From Episyrphus balteatus (Eukaryota; Arthropoda; Insecta; Diptera; Syrphidae): a stretch of DNA of 64,000 bases. Each line of letters starts with the position of its first letter. Within the stretch, counting starts at the first letter, position 1. A program made the translations under genes and the position numbers. Of the stretch, positions 21,544 to 33,432 are shown piece by piece. The DNA lies in NCBI RefSeq assembly GCF_945859705.1, contig NC_079134.1, positions 85,640,973 through 85,704,972 of the forward strand, in the 5' to 3' direction. Below the pieces are notes generated by a model that had not been told where the DNA came from, searched no databases, and saw only the letters and a program-made list of their open reading frames with translations.

Positions 21544-22482
21544 ATATTAAAAAATACTTTTCAATTATGTGGCTTATGCTGGTATACATTACATATATAA
21601 AAAAGTTTTCTATATTTTTGACATTAGTTATAAAATATACAAACAAAGATAGAAACCAAATTAGCCCTATTAGGGTCAATATCATGGAGGTGGTAAATTT
21701 GATGTCCAGGCATTTTTTTAATCAAAGTAACATTTATTTAAAGCTTTTTTCTCATTTACCAATTAAAATAGTTGGCACGCATCTAAGAATATATTTGTTT
21801 CGGTTAGAAAAAATTCCATTTATACCCAAAAAACAACGTTCCCGGACATGTCCATAACTCAAAAACTGAAAATCAAATGGCTTAAAATCAAATAAAAGTT
21901 AATTATTTTTGAGTATTTCTTTTCTTAACACTACATATACACAATATTCTTTATTAATTGGTACATCTCTTACAAAAAAAAATAAGTTTTGTTATTTTTT
22001 ATACATTGATAAAAGTTGTCCCAAGAGAAATGACGCATAATACCACCATTTATTAATGTATCAATATTTTAATCATCTAACGTACAAAAGGCAAGCAGTT
22101 TTTAAAGTTAATTTTATATAGATTTATCATTCCACACCTTTTTTTTATAGATAAATATATAAAATGTATGTTAGAAACTAGTTTTAGTTTCATTTTTAAG
22201 TACCGTACATCAATTAACCGTTAGCTAGATTGAAATTTAAATTTGTTGGTTATATTATGATCAAAAATCGAGGCCACTACAATATAATCTCAAAAATATT
22301 GTTTTACCATTGAATAATAATTACAAATAGAAGTGGAAACCCAGGGAAACTTCCGCTGTAAAATCACCGTCTCTAGTATTGTGCGTTGAATTAAAAAAGC
22401 AAATCCAACAATCCAAAAGCAAATCCAACTATCCAAAAGCAAATCCAGCAACCCAAAATCAAAACATAAACAGCTTATATTT
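21544..22482. other. AT-rich, no gene recognised
   Basis: The longest open frame, 21510-21857, overlaps the terminus of the preceding element and has no recognisable domain. A CAAATCCA(A/G)C(T/A)ATCCAAAAG short repeat lies at 22395-22460. Confidence 0.4.
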
Positions 22483-23395
22483 ACACTGTGCAAGTCGAAA
22501 TTCTTGACAGGCGTGCGAATAACTGTTTCGCCATATTTCAGACCCGAGAAATCCATCGGCATCATTAGTTTTTCGATTTATCGGTACGACTTCGAACAAA
22601 ATTTTTTTTGAAAGTTTTTTCAATTATTTTGAGAATTTTCCACTGTTTTTAGTCATTTTTCAATCAAAAACATTTTTTATATTGCTAATAATTCTGCTCA
22701 AACGTTATTTGCTACTAGTAGAAAGACATCGTAAACAATTTTGAACAATTTATTTGAAAGTTTAGTGGTTTTTTTTGAAAAAAAAATTTAAAAAAAATCG
22801 AAATTTTTAACATTGTTATCGTTTTTTCGCTGTTTTTGTTCTCTTTTGCACAAATACATAGTATGTTTTCCATTAAAAATTAATTTAACTGTTAATTTAG
22901 TGTTGGTTAAACTTTGACATACTATCGATAACAAAAAAATATCGAGTATATCGATACTTCACAAAACTATCGATAGTTTCAATACTTCCAAATTATTTTA
23001 CCACAAGGCTACCGATATTATAGTATGTCAAAGTTTAACCAACACTAAATTAACAGTTAAATTAATTTTTAATGGAAAACATGCTATGTATTTGTGCAAA
23101 AGAGAACAAAAACAGCGAAAAAACGCTGTTTAAAAAAAATTCAAAAAAAATCACTAAACTTTCAAATAAATTGTTCAAAATTGTATACAATGTAGCAAAT
23201 AACGTTTTAGCAGAATTATTAGCATTATAAACATTGTTTTTGATTGAAAAATTACTAAAAACAGTGGAAAAATCTCAAAATAATTGAAAAAACTTTAAAA
23301 AAAAAAATTTGTTTGAAGTCGTACCGATAAATTGAAAAACTAATGATGCCAATGGATTTCTCGGGTCCGAAATAGGGCGAAACTTGCACAGTGTT
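22483..23395. mobile_element. Long inverted-repeat element with CACTGTGCAAG ends
   Basis: Arms 22483-22925 and 23003-23395 are reverse complements (GTACCGATAAATTGAAAAAC, AATGGAAAACATGCTATGTA and others). The left arm has about 25 extra bp near its outer end. The 80-bp core has repeated ATCGATA motifs. The minus-strand open frame 22290-22565 lies on the outer left arm and is not a DCAF1 exon. Confidence 0.8.
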
Positions 23396-23477
23396 TGGCC
23401 CAGCTGGGCCAACGTATTTTTAAAAGTTTTTTTTTTTAAACAAATAAATAATTAAAATTAACATTCGCTCCAACCTA

Positions 23478-25997
23478 GTGGAATCGGATAATATAGCGGG
23501 GACATCGAAAGGTGCCCCAGCTACAGCAGTAATCAAGCCAACGGCAATAAAGCCAACGGCAACAACAGCCGATATGGGAGGGCACAAGAGGAGACACATC
23601 TTTGCGAAGCCGAATCTGCCAAACAGGCCGAAGCGTCGCGTCGTTCCCAAAACCCTTCAGCTGAGCTGCCTGCTGAAGGGGGGGAGACGGCGCGTACAGC
23701 GAAAACCGAAGCGGCAGCAAAAATACAAGAACAGTTGAACAATTCACCAGTGGAAGAGGAATTCAATTATATGTCCGAGGGGGGAGAAGGGCATTATACA
23801 ACGGGTGACAGCAACAATCTCGCTGATCATTCATCACCAGAGCCGTCATCAGACGAAGATGAAGAGGAGGAGCAGATCCTCCCAACAAAAATCAGCGAGT
23901 TTGAGAGGAAAATGGACAGGGCCGTCTTTAACTAACCTGGGGCCCTTGGACACACAAGAATTTGGGGCCCTTTTGGAAAGTAAAATAAGTACAATGGTTG
24001 GCTTAAAGGCAATGGTTATGGTTAAAAAGGGGTGCCAATATATCGTTTCATATAAAGTAAAGGGGGTGCCAATAATAGTACATCGAGAGATCAATCGTTG
24101 CCACTGCCAATAATTGTACCATGTATCCGTTATAAGTTTCAGTTTGAAGAATTAAAAAAAAAAAAGAGCTCAAACGGATTGATAGATTTGCTAAAAACTC
24201 GGTACAGACGATTTCTACGTAATTTTCAAGAGCCGTTTTTTTTATTGTTTGCCTTTTTATTTTAATGTCTCCTTTTCAACGGATATCTCCAATATACATA
24301 AAGTTTTCGAGATATTGCAATTTTCTCAAAAACGGATAACGATTTTGCTTTGAAAAAAAAAATATGTTTTGCTGCAAATAAGGCCGCACTTTTGAAAGAA
24401 GAAAAATATTTTTTGGACCGTTATTAACGGTACCTACTTGCCATAGAACCGATTTCTTAATGAAAACGACACAACCGATTTTAAAATTTTTACATAAAAA
24501 TGTTTTAACTGATATTAAAACTAAGAAAACTTAAAAAAAAATTAATTGGATTAAACAAAAAAATTAATTTTTTTTTTTTGAAAAACAATTTTTTTAAAAG
24601 TTATTTAATGAATTTTATGTGTCAATCTTTAAATACGAGAGCAATTCGCAATTCAAATTAAAACCATTGTACCATGGCGTTTTCCATTGAACCAAAACAT
24701 TGATGTACCGTAGACGCAATATTTTTTTCTCAAACGTTTTCTAACGGAAAAAGTATTGATGTTTTTTGCCGACGAATTGATTCTTTTTCGTCTTTTAATA
24801 CGAATCTACTCATATTTTTACAATGATTTTAACACGAACTACAAATTTGACTGTTTTGCAAACTTCAAACGAAATTATTATTTAAGGAAAAAGATAATGG
24901 AAGAGAATTCTTCGTTTTTATTAATAAATAAAAAATAATCTTACCTACAGTGGTAAAAAAGGTATTTTTCTTGTTTTCTGAAAATATTATTGTCTTATTT
25001 TTTTTTTTTTAACTGATTTTGGGTTTGGTGGTTGGATTTAAATTTTTTTTCCGCATACAACGCCACATATTTTGTTTTCTTTTTGAAAACATATATTTTC
25101 CGTATAGGTGTAGAAAAAAATGTATTTGATTGTTTGGTTGTCATATAAAAACTAAAATTTTTTGGTAGATGGTCTGACCGACAAAAATGTTTTGAGAATA
25201 TAATATTCGTTCTTTCGGGGCCCCCCTGGGCACGGGCCTCGTGTGCCCTTATGGTAAAGACGGCATTGAAAATGGATGCCCTCAGACAAGAAGTTGCGCC
25301 CCTGATCTAGCTAATGAAATCAAAACAAGAAGCCCGCACAGAAAAACAAGAGCTCGCAGATAAGGAAGCCGCTAAAGCAGTCAAAGCAGCGGAAAAACAA
25401 CAACAAGAGCAGCTTCAGCAAGTCCCTAAACCCCTGCGACAACAACAAGCTCCAAAGCAAAAGCAGGAAGCCAAGCAGCAACAGCGGCAACAACAACAAC
25501 AATTGCCAGCACAAGTTGCACAACAACAACTACAGCTGCCCGTATAAGTGTCAGAGCAGCAGCAAGAAATGCGACAGCAGCAACAACAATAACAACAGCC
25601 AAAACACCAAAACAAGCAGCAACAACAACAAACAGCAGAGGCAGACAAGCCTAGTGGAAGCAATCAGCAGGTGCGGACCCAACAGCAGCAGGCCCAGGAG
25701 CAGCAGCGAGGGAGAGTACACCAGCAGCAGCCACAGAATGTTCGAAGCAAAAAAGAAAACGTGCCACCCATCAATGTATATAAAATAGAGCTAGAGGACA
25801 CCATAAAACTATGTAAGTCGGTCATTGGCGAAAATTTTTATATTAAAAGACAAAATAGTACTAAACATGCGATCCACTGCAGAACAGTGGAGGATCATAG
25901 AAAAATTAGAATTTTATTAAAAGAAGCCACCACTGAGTACTTCAGTTATACCCCTAAGTTGGAGAAAATCCAAACGATCTGGAGACTAGAACACTGA
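23478..25997 (+). pseudogene. Copy A ORF1 (Gag-like), interrupted and truncated
   Basis: Matches copy B ORF1: IAGTSKGAPAT near the start, an acidic SSPEPSSDEDEEEEQ stretch, a Gln/Ala/Lys-rich region, then KKENVPPINVYKIELEDTIK. The start codon aligned with the ATG of copy B is GTG here. A 1,352-bp transposon splits it at 23917-25268. A deletion then fuses it out of frame to ORF2 DNA near 25977, ending at a stop at 25997. The CCHC zinc knuckles are gone. Confidence 0.85.
23917..25268. mobile_element. hAT-like non-autonomous transposon, 8-bp duplication
   Basis: 1,352 bp inserted in copy A ORF1. Left end CAGGGCCGTCTTTAAC and right end, reversed, CAATGCCGTCTTTACC form short TIRs; GGGGCCC/GGGCC motifs follow inside. 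AAAATGGA flanks both sides (23909-23916, 25269-25276). Copy B has one uninterrupted copy of this site. An 8-bp duplication and CAGGG-type ends are typical of hAT. No transposase frame is present. Confidence 0.85.
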
Positions 25998-27460
25998 AGT
26001 CGTCGATCAAAAACATCAACCAGTTGATCAAAGAAAATTATAGGTTGTCTATTAATTTGTATTGGGACAAAAAAATTCGGGCCGTTAATGCTAGCGACCC
26101 GAATATGTATCCGCAGATTAATAAGATTTTTAGACGGAATGATCAAAACGAGCTTCCGTGTCTTAAGATCCAGAGAACTGTGGAAAACAGAGACGTACTT
26201 CTGACCGCAGGCATAAATCCAGGGGAAGCCATCTTGGACGACGACCTCTTTATAATCGAAGATCCGCAAGAGAAAGTGGAGGCGGTGTGTGTCGCCTTCC
26301 AGCAAGTGTACAAGGTTAATGCTAGCATTAACCCGAACCATGTCCTGGAAAACAGGGCCCTCCTTCATCACTTCTATCTACGTAATGATATTACGCAATG
26401 GCGATCTGAGAATCGCGGTTTTACCGGGTTTAATGAAGAGCACTTGGCAAACGCCATCATCGCCGAGCATGCTGGGGCTAACACCCTGTTAGTTACGAAG
26501 GTCGAGCTCAAGCTCATCTTCGATTCATTAAAGAAAAAGAAGTCAGCAGGAGTCGATGGTATATCCAATATTGTACTACGACATCTACCGCAAGAAGCTA
26601 TTGACATTTTTGCCACTCTGTTCAACAACGCTCTGAATAATGCATATTATCCAAAGCGTTGGAAAACAGCAGTGGTACATCCTCTCCCGAAAAAGGGAAA
26701 GGACAACTCCAATCCGGCAAATCTCCGGTCGATAAGTCTAATTCCAAATATCAGCAAGGTATTTGAAAAAGTTATCAATAGGGCTCTGTCTCAGTGGGCT
26801 GAGGACAACAATATCATACCGGATAATCAATTCGGGTTTAAGGCAGGACATGATACTATTCATGCCGCGTCTAAACTTGTATCTGATATTCAGTGGAACA
26901 AATCTAAAAAACAGTGCACAGGTGCCTGTCTTGTTGATTTGGAAAAAGCTTTCGACACCGTTTGGTTAGAAGGTCTCTATCTTAAATTAACAAGACTTGG
27001 TTTAAGTAAACCACTTTTATATATGCTTTATGACATGCTCAATGGTAGAACGTTTGTTGTTAAAAGTGGCAATGTAACTTCTACTGGAGTTTTTAATATT
27101 AAAAATGGTCTTCAACAGGGAGCGGTGAACTCACCGATTCTCTTTAGTATTTACACCAGCGATCTGATAGGAAGTCTAACTCAGGCAATTGCGTATGCCG
27201 ACGATCTAATTGCGTACAGAACAGCTCCAAAAGTTGAGGTCATCAGAATTCTCTTGCAACGTGACTTTGACAAAATTCAGCGATATTGTGATGACTGGAA
27301 GTTGAAAATTAACTTTCAGAAATCAGAAACTATTCTATTTAGGATTCCTTTGGCTAGGGCTTCAGGGGATACGCGAAGGAACTGGCGGAAGCTGGCGATC
27401 GCTGGACCACACGGACATCCACTGCCGAGTAAAAGTGTAGTAAAGTACCTTGGCATCTGA
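25977..27460 (+). pseudogene. Copy A ORF2: reverse transcriptase domain, endonuclease lost
   Basis: One open frame of nearly 500 codons covers the linker and the RT domain (FDSLKKKKSAGVDGISN, PLPKKGKDNSNPANLRSISL, GFKAGHDTIHAASK, LVDLEKAFDTVW, GLQQGAVNSPILF, AYADDLIAY). The catalytic YADD is intact. A stop follows KSVVKYLGI because about 70 bp are deleted after it. The apurinic-like endonuclease that precedes RT in copy B is missing, so this copy could not retrotranspose on its own. Confidence 0.9.
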
Positions 27461-28034
27461 CGAAACTGTTTTATAGCAGTCGGCTTGACACCAGGGTTAA
27501 GGTGATTTGCTACATGGCCCTCATCCGGCCGATGATTGTCTATGGATGCCCTGTGTGGTTCAACGTTGCTCCATCTCAAATGGAAAAGTTTCGGGTGTTT
27601 GAGAGGCAGTGTCTCAGACGTTGCCTTGGTCTGCGCAGAACACCCGAATCTGATTACACGCATTACTATTCCAATGAGGTTTTATACAATAGGGCCAACA
27701 TAAATAGAATTGATAACTTTATGCTGAAACTTGTTCGTGGCCACGTTTCAAGAGCGATGGCCTCTTCAAATAGCTACATTTTTGGGGCTTACTACCCTAA
27801 CGACGAATACTTTAACAGTGTGTCTAAGCGGCTATATTCCGCCTGAGACATTCCTCTATTTAGATAGTCGGGGGCTTGTACAGGATAGATTGGCAGTTCC
27901 GCTAATCTACCACGTCGGGCGAAGAACCGTTGACAGGCGACTGCTGTATGACAGGGACATCCTCGCATTAGGCGGAGGAGGGCGTCTTCGGTTCAGTAGG
28001 ACTGTGTCCGATCGAGACCGAAGAGATAGGGTAA
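27459..28034 (+). pseudogene. Copy A ORF2 C-terminal region
   Basis: Continues ORF2 after the small deletion: MICYMALIRPMIVYGCPVW, FERQCLRRCLGL, NINRIDNFMLKLVRGHVSR and YYPNDEYF. A frameshift near 27820 moves the reading to ETFLYLDSRGLVQDRLAVP. At 27705-27713 it shows the intact site TAGAATTGA that carries a 634-bp insert in copy B. Confidence 0.88.
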
Positions 28035-29337
28035 CCCAACTAACAATTTTTCTTCCTTAAGGTTAGGATCTTTAATTTCTCGCAGTTATTATCTCTTGTA
28101 TTTAGTTTGTGAATCGAAAATTAAAACTTTCGAGGCTAAACTTTCGTTAAACGCTTCCTAGAAACCTAGTGCAAGTGGGATTTAAAAATTTGTACAAGCA
28201 TTAATATAAACATTTCGTTTAAATTTCAATAAGGCCACATGAAATTCCATTGTAGAAGCACAAGAAATAAAAGCCATTAAATGACTTCCTTTAAATGGAT
28301 TTGCCAATGAAATTGTATTAGAACTGCTTACAAAATCGTTATGAATGCTATGTATGTATTTTTTTTTTAATCCAGTCCGAAAATTATCAGATTCAAAATG
28401 ACTTAGGTAGGTATTTAAGTATGGTTGAACTACAAATTATACAATCGCCTTAAATGCATTTATTTTTATAATTGCATATAACCGAAACTATCTCAATAAT
28501 ATGTGAGCCGTTAAACAAATTTATATAAAAAAAAACATTACGTTAAACTTCAAATAAACCGCAGTTAAACAAATGGAGTGCCGATTTGCCTCCCATCGGC
28601 AACGCACGTGTGAAAGTCTCGTCCCGTCGGAAAAGAGTGTTCTCGTTTTGTTTTTATTTTTTTACATAGTTTTTTATCATTTGTGTTTTTATTTTTGTTA
28701 CAATAAATAATTATTAAAAACAAAAAAAAAACAATAGCCCATTTAATAAAAAAATATAAATACATAAAACCCACAAATTAAACCAAAAAAAAATAACCTC
28801 GCGGCGTGCATATAAAATAAATACATAAAAAGTGCAATAACAAACAACAACAACATCTCAGTACCTCTCCCGCAATAAGAAAAAAAAAAACAAACAATAG
28901 TTCACTGTCCCTAACCAAATTATATAATACCAAAAAAAATACAAATACAATAACAACATCAACCGTAGCATCGCCAAATCACAAAAAAAAGTCTCGCGCC
29001 TCTAAATAATAGTCTTCAGTGCATGTGCATAACGAGTTTTCCTTCTTTTCCTTCCCCCCATCATTCTCGCAGTCGAATTAGCTTAATGATTGTGGTACTG
29101 TGAGTGGAGCTTCTTCTCATAATGCCGCAATCGTTATCAGTTCGACTCCAGACAGATTATTGTATGTATTAATAAATAACCAGGGGCGGATCGATACAAA
29201 TTGTCACTAAGGCATAACACTAGTGATAATTTGTTTTGTTGAAGCTCAAATTGGAATTTATGTAAGACATTCAATATAGGTAATTGTCGGATAAGGTTTT
29301 TTAAAGTTTTAGTATATTTAAATGGTAGGTAATTTCA
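28035..29337. other. AT-rich, no gene; possible 5' leader of the next retroelement
   Basis: 28570-29170 is less AT-rich, with GTGAAAGTCTCGTCCCGTCGG and GCAGTCGAATTAGC, and precedes the endonuclease remnant. It could be its 5' untranslated region. No ORF1 is visible. Confidence 0.35.
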
Positions 29338-29485
29338 GGGTCGATTATGCCAACATTCGTGGGCTTAGATCGAACTTCTGCGATGTGTACATTTACACTG
29401 TACAAAACAGGCCAGCTGTTTTGGCATAAGGTGAGACTTAAATAAGTGAAAATTCAGATTGTTCTGAATTTAATCTAAATGGGTA

Positions 29486-30357
29486 TTGCTTGGTGCCATT
29501 ATTCTTTTCTCACCACGGTCTCGCCATTTATATTATTATCAACTTCAACCACAATACGGCCTGTGTGTAAACACAAATTTCAATTTCATGTGGTTAAAAT
29601 TCACGGTTAATAAGCGCATCATTCATACATGTTTCATTTATCGAAGCCCCAACCTGGACAGTAATTCAACTTCTAACGAATTTGATGCTCTGTCCGACTC
29701 CATCCAAAGGATTGTTTCCCTGTATCCTCACACTGAAATCGTCATTACGGGCGATTTCAATGTACACAATTCTTCGTGGCTTCGCTATTCTGGCCAGACA
29801 ACACCCGAAGGAAGGTATGTTGAGATCTTCGCTGAGTTAAACCATCTAACTCAGCTTGTCGACGAGCCAACTCGAATCTCGGACGTTGTGGGCCAAGCTG
29901 AAAACACTCTAGACCTGTTTCTTACCTCGGACCCAGATAAATACACTGTTAGTGTATTATCGCCTCTAGGCAAGTCAGATCATTGTGTCATATCTGCAAA
30001 TTTCTCATGTCTCAAAAATCCAGTTAAAGAAAAATCACCAAAGAGAACAGTTTGGCAATACGAGAAAGCCAACTCGGAGGGACTCAACGGTTTCTTTAAA
30101 AACTTTAACTGGTCGCTATGTTTCCTCGATAGTGACGTTGATTCCAGTGCAGATATGATCACAAATTTAATTCTCTCCGGAATGAGAAATTTTATCCCGA
30201 ATAGGGTTAAAACAATCAAACCGAAAGAGAATGCATGGTTTGACTCAAGCTGCAAAGAGGTTATCAGGATTAAAGAGGTAAGCTTCCGTTGTTATAAAGC
30301 CAATCCCACTGAGGAAAACCGGAAAAAGTTCAAACAGGCTAGAAAGGTCAGCGTAAG
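29486..30357 (+). pseudogene. Endonuclease domain remnant, second non-LTR family
   Basis: Apurinic-like endonuclease: TCFIYRSPNLDSN, VITGDFNVHNSSWL (catalytic GDFN), ELNHLTQLVDEPTRIS, NTLDLFLTSDP and SPLGKSDHCVIS (catalytic SDH). The N-terminal strand with ANIRGLRSNF lies upstream in another frame at about 29355. The frame breaks at about 30357, where a deletion joins it out of frame to RT sequence. Confidence 0.85.
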
Positions 30358-30359
30358 CT

Positions 30360-31008
30360 TTTTCATCTGTCCTACTCTACTGGACTCGTTCCGAGTGGAT
30401 GGAAAACCGCATTTGTCCAGCCTGTCCCTAAAAAAGGCGAATCCTCCTCACCCTCCAACTATCGACCGATTGCACTCACGTCCCTTCTTTCCAAGGTCAT
30501 GGAAACGCTGATTAATTTCCAGCTTAAGAAATATCTCGAAGAACGGAAGCTTCTTAATGACCGGCAGTACGGCTTTCGTAGCAATAGGTCCACTGGTGAT
30601 CTGATGGTATATCTCACCGAACATTGGAACAAATCTTTGCATCGTTTTGGAGAATGCAAGATTATTGCGCTTGATATTTCAAAGGCATTTGATAGAGTTT
30701 GGCATCAAGCTCTCTTATCGAAAATGCATGCATTTGGTATCGATGATTCTCTTCTTCATTGGATTAGAAATAACCTTTCGGGCCGTTCAATACAAGTCGT
30801 ATTGGATGGTTTCAAGTCTGAAACCCACAAAATAAACGCTGGTGTGTCCCAGGGCTCCGTTTTGTCTCCGACTCTCTTTCTCATTTTCATTAATGATTTG
30901 CTCTCTGAAACTTCTAATCCATTAAATTGTTTCGCAGATGATAGTACCCTCAGCTTTTCATATTCGTTTGAAGATTCACACCCATGTTCTTCGGATGTGG
31001 AACTCTAA
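30360..31008 (+). pseudogene. Reverse transcriptase domain, second non-LTR family
   Basis: Reads VPSGWKTAFVQPVPKKG, RPIALTSLLSKVMETLINF, DRQYGFRSNRSTGDLMVYL, IIALDISKAFDRVWH, GVSQGSVLSPTLFLIFINDL and CFADDSTL. The catalytic Asp pair is present in a FADD variant. A TAA at 31006-31008 ends this stretch in the same frame as the following one, so it is a single nonsense change. Confidence 0.88.
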
Positions 31009-31017
31009 CGGCAAAAT

Positions 31018-31791
31018 ATGATAAGCTCATTAAATTCTGATCTCGAATGCATTGTCCAATGGGAAATAAGAAACCGCGTAGAATTTAATGCTTCTAAAAC
31101 ACAATGCTGCTTACTATCATTAAAACGAAACCTTCCCCCTTTGCCACTATCCATGAGTGGTACTTGCATCGAGAAAACTGATCAGCTTTCGATTCTAGGT
31201 ATGTCCATTACAAACCACCTTTTGTGGAATGAGCACATATTCGATGTAGCCAAAAACTCTGCGAAATGCTTAGGTTTCCTCCGAAGATGTAAGAAATATT
31301 TCACCCCTTCTGATCTGGCTATAATCTATAAAGCATATATTCGCCCAAAGCTCGAGTATAATTCCCAGATCTGGGCAGGTGCTCCTAAGACCCACTTGAG
31401 TTATTTGGATAGAATTCAAAATAGAGCTTTTAAAATGATAGGTGATAGGTCCATTACTGATACAATCCCATCTCTTGAGCACCGCCGGAATGTATCATGC
31501 CTGTCCTTATTTTATAGGTACTTTTTTAAAAAATGTTCTAATGAAATAGCTAGCTGCATTCCTCCCCTTAAACAATTCAACCGTAATACTCGTACTTCAA
31601 GGAATGCCCATCAGTTTACACTTGAGCCCAACTTCGGACGTACCGTCAAATACAGAGATTCTTTCTTTAGTCGTACTACTAGAATGTGGAATGCATTACC
31701 CGCCCCAGTTTTTTCCTCCCATTTTAATGTTCAGAACTTTAAAACCAATGTGCATCGGTATCTCCTTTTACATCCCTTCCTCTTTTCCTAA
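31018..31791 (+). pseudogene. ORF2 C-terminal region, second non-LTR family
   Basis: 257 codons in frame with the RT: LECIVQWEIRNRVEFNASKT, LSILGMSITNHLLWNEHI, IYKAYIRPKLEYNSQIWAG, LDRIQNRAFKMIGD and LEHRRNVSCLSLFYRYFF. The last is typical of the C-terminal region of many animal non-LTR elements. It ends HPFLFS with TAA. Confidence 0.85.
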
Positions 31792-32270
31792 AGCTCGTAC
31801 TGTGTATATATATTAGAGTGACCGCAACTCCCATAGAAAAAATTTTTTGTCGAATTTTTTTCGGGGGAACCCCATAAAATGTTCCGAATTTGCAGATTTT
31901 TAGATAGCCAAAATTTCAGCTCGATTGGATAACTCTAAATGGTGCCGACACTCGCTCAAAGTATCAAAAATCTCTGTTTTTTCACTGTTTTTCGAAGAAA
32001 ATTAGCTCTAGCTCCCAAACAGATCGGGTTATTTTCACTTTTTATATATTTATTTAAAGGTAGTGTTGTTACACATAATTCAGATGCTTAATTTGTTTAG
32101 TTTTACTAAAAAAGAAAAATATTGTCATCAATTTAAATTTTCAGTACTTACCACAAAAAGAGCTGAAGTGCAAACTCGATTTAAAATTAAACTTTTTTTT
32201 AACTGTTTTATTCTGCGGATTGGGATAGAATGGATGTTTCTCTATCTCTGGGCCCTCGGGTAGCAAAAGT

Positions 32271-33050
32271 ATGAGGTATAGTCGTGGGGTGAAAGAGCTA
32301 TTAACAATGAAACTTTCTTTGTTATTGGATCGATGTAAGGCATCTGATAGAAATGCTTCTCGCATAATTATAGCTACAATAGAAGCACTAGGGCAAAATC
32401 CAATTGACTTTGTAGTTTCAAAATCAAACTTACATTCAACAAGAAAAAACTTTTGCTTGGTTTAATGCCCCAAGAGCTTATCTGGCTCCTAAACAAGATC
32501 TTGATCTTTTGCGTAATTGCATTGAATACCGCAAGATAGACAAAGATATTTCAGAGAAGGCTCTTGCTAAATTCTCAAACCATTTATGGTATTTGAGTTC
32601 AGAGCAGGCAGGTCTGGCGTTCTTTGACCTAACTTTACCAGATGGCGAACAAAATTAGAAACGGCCAACATAATTTTGAAAACCAGTGAAACGGAAACCA
32701 ACAGAAAAGTAAATCCAAAGCTACAGACACATGAAGATGAACAATTTGTCACAGCAGGGTTAAAAAATATTGTGAACAAAGAAACATTGAACTTTTTCAG
32801 CCGATTGAAAACAGACACAAGTTTTCTCAAAGAACCTCCAAATCTTTGGCCCGAAAACCCGCATTTTAAAGAAGGCTTTTAAAAAGTGCAATCACTTAAA
32901 GTCGTAAATGACATGACAGAAAGAGGAGTCAAATTAATAACGGATTTTAATAACCTTTTAACTGAAGATGAGGAACAAAAACAATATGTACTTCAAGTAG
33001 TCAGTGAGTGCCGAAAATTGTATCCTGATGCTTCCAAAACTACTTTGTAA
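32271..33050 (+). pseudogene. Broken transposon protein of uncharacterised arthropod family
   Basis: Pieces in shifting frames: RGVKELLTMKLSLLLDRCKA and IIATIEALGQNPIDFVVSKS; then, after a frameshift near 32450, APRAYLAPKQDLDLLRNCIE; finally VVNDMTERGVKLITDFNNLL and QYVLQVVSECRKLYPDASK before TAA at 33048. From memory, similar pieces occur in large unannotated proteins of aphids and other arthropods (ELLTPKL...; NDxAERG...LYPDxxK). The Asp-x-x-Glu-Arg-Gly stretch could belong to an RNase H-fold transposase, but this is a guess. Confidence 0.55.
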
Positions 33051-33133
33051 ATCTGTTGATTAAATTTTTTTAGTATTTACTTCATTAATTATGTATAAGA
33101 AATGTAACACGATGTTATTTTTTTTGTTTTTTA

Positions 33134-33432
33134 GGCCGTGTGTGAATTGCGTAAAATAGTTCACATAGTGTTAAATATTTGACACTGTTGAGGTGAATAA
33201 AAAATTTTCAGCTGTTAAAAATTTATTGGGACCTGGTTAAATTTGAGTTAAATTTTTTTGCAGATGGTTTTGTTTTGTTTTTTTTTTTTTTATTAAAAAG
33301 GAGTTTCATAGCAGAAAAGAGGCAGAGAAAAATATTAAACAATAAGCCATACAGCTGAAATTTTTTTGTTCACCTCAATAGTGTCAAAAATTTTACACAG
33401 TGTTAACTATTTAACGCAATTCACAAACAGCC
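33134..33432. mobile_element. MITE, GGCCGTGTG family, copy 3, TTA duplication
   Basis: Same family as the copies at 3397 and 3785 (GGCCGTGTGTGAATTGCG, GACACTGTTGAGGTG, AATAAAAAATTTTCAGCTG). TTA flanks both sides (33131-33133, 33433-33435). 299 bp, nested in the 2-kb TIR transposon, so it inserted later. Confidence 0.85.

Larger units (their letters stand above)
23402..28034 (+). mobile_element. Jockey-like non-LTR retrotransposon copy A, 5' part (broken)
   Basis: Plus-strand relative of copy B. It holds the start of ORF1, a hAT-like insert, the Gln-rich part of ORF1, then ORF2 from just before the RT domain to near the C-terminus. Against copy B it lacks about 1.85 kb (ORF1 zinc knuckles and the endonuclease) and about 70 bp after the RT domain. 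It stops at GATAGGGTAA. The continuation GGCAG...CCAGTTTTGG appears at 36108, so the element seems split by an 8-kb block. Confidence 0.9.
29338..31791 (+). mobile_element. Second non-LTR retrotransposon family, decayed copy
   Basis: Plus-strand ORF2 only: degenerate endonuclease start (ANIRGLRSNF), endonuclease body, RT and C-terminal region. It differs clearly from the jockey-like copies A and B (FADDSTL at the active site instead of YADDLIAY). There are internal deletions before 29486 and near 30357 and one in-frame stop at 31006-31008. No poly-A tail is evident; the next transposon starts at about 31804. Clade unresolved (jockey/CR1 group). Confidence 0.85.

Noticed and set aside
22290..22565. 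Minus-strand open frame starting MPMDFSGLKYGE as a possible missing DCAF1 exon
   Set aside because: It lies on the arm of an inverted repeat that recurs on the other strand at 23340-23395, has no match to the DCAF1 N-terminus I recall, and quickly becomes low complexity.
25415..25663. Cys-rich minus-strand open frame, possibly a metallothionein-like or toxin-like peptide
   Set aside because: It is the antisense of CAG/CAA repeats in jockey ORF1.
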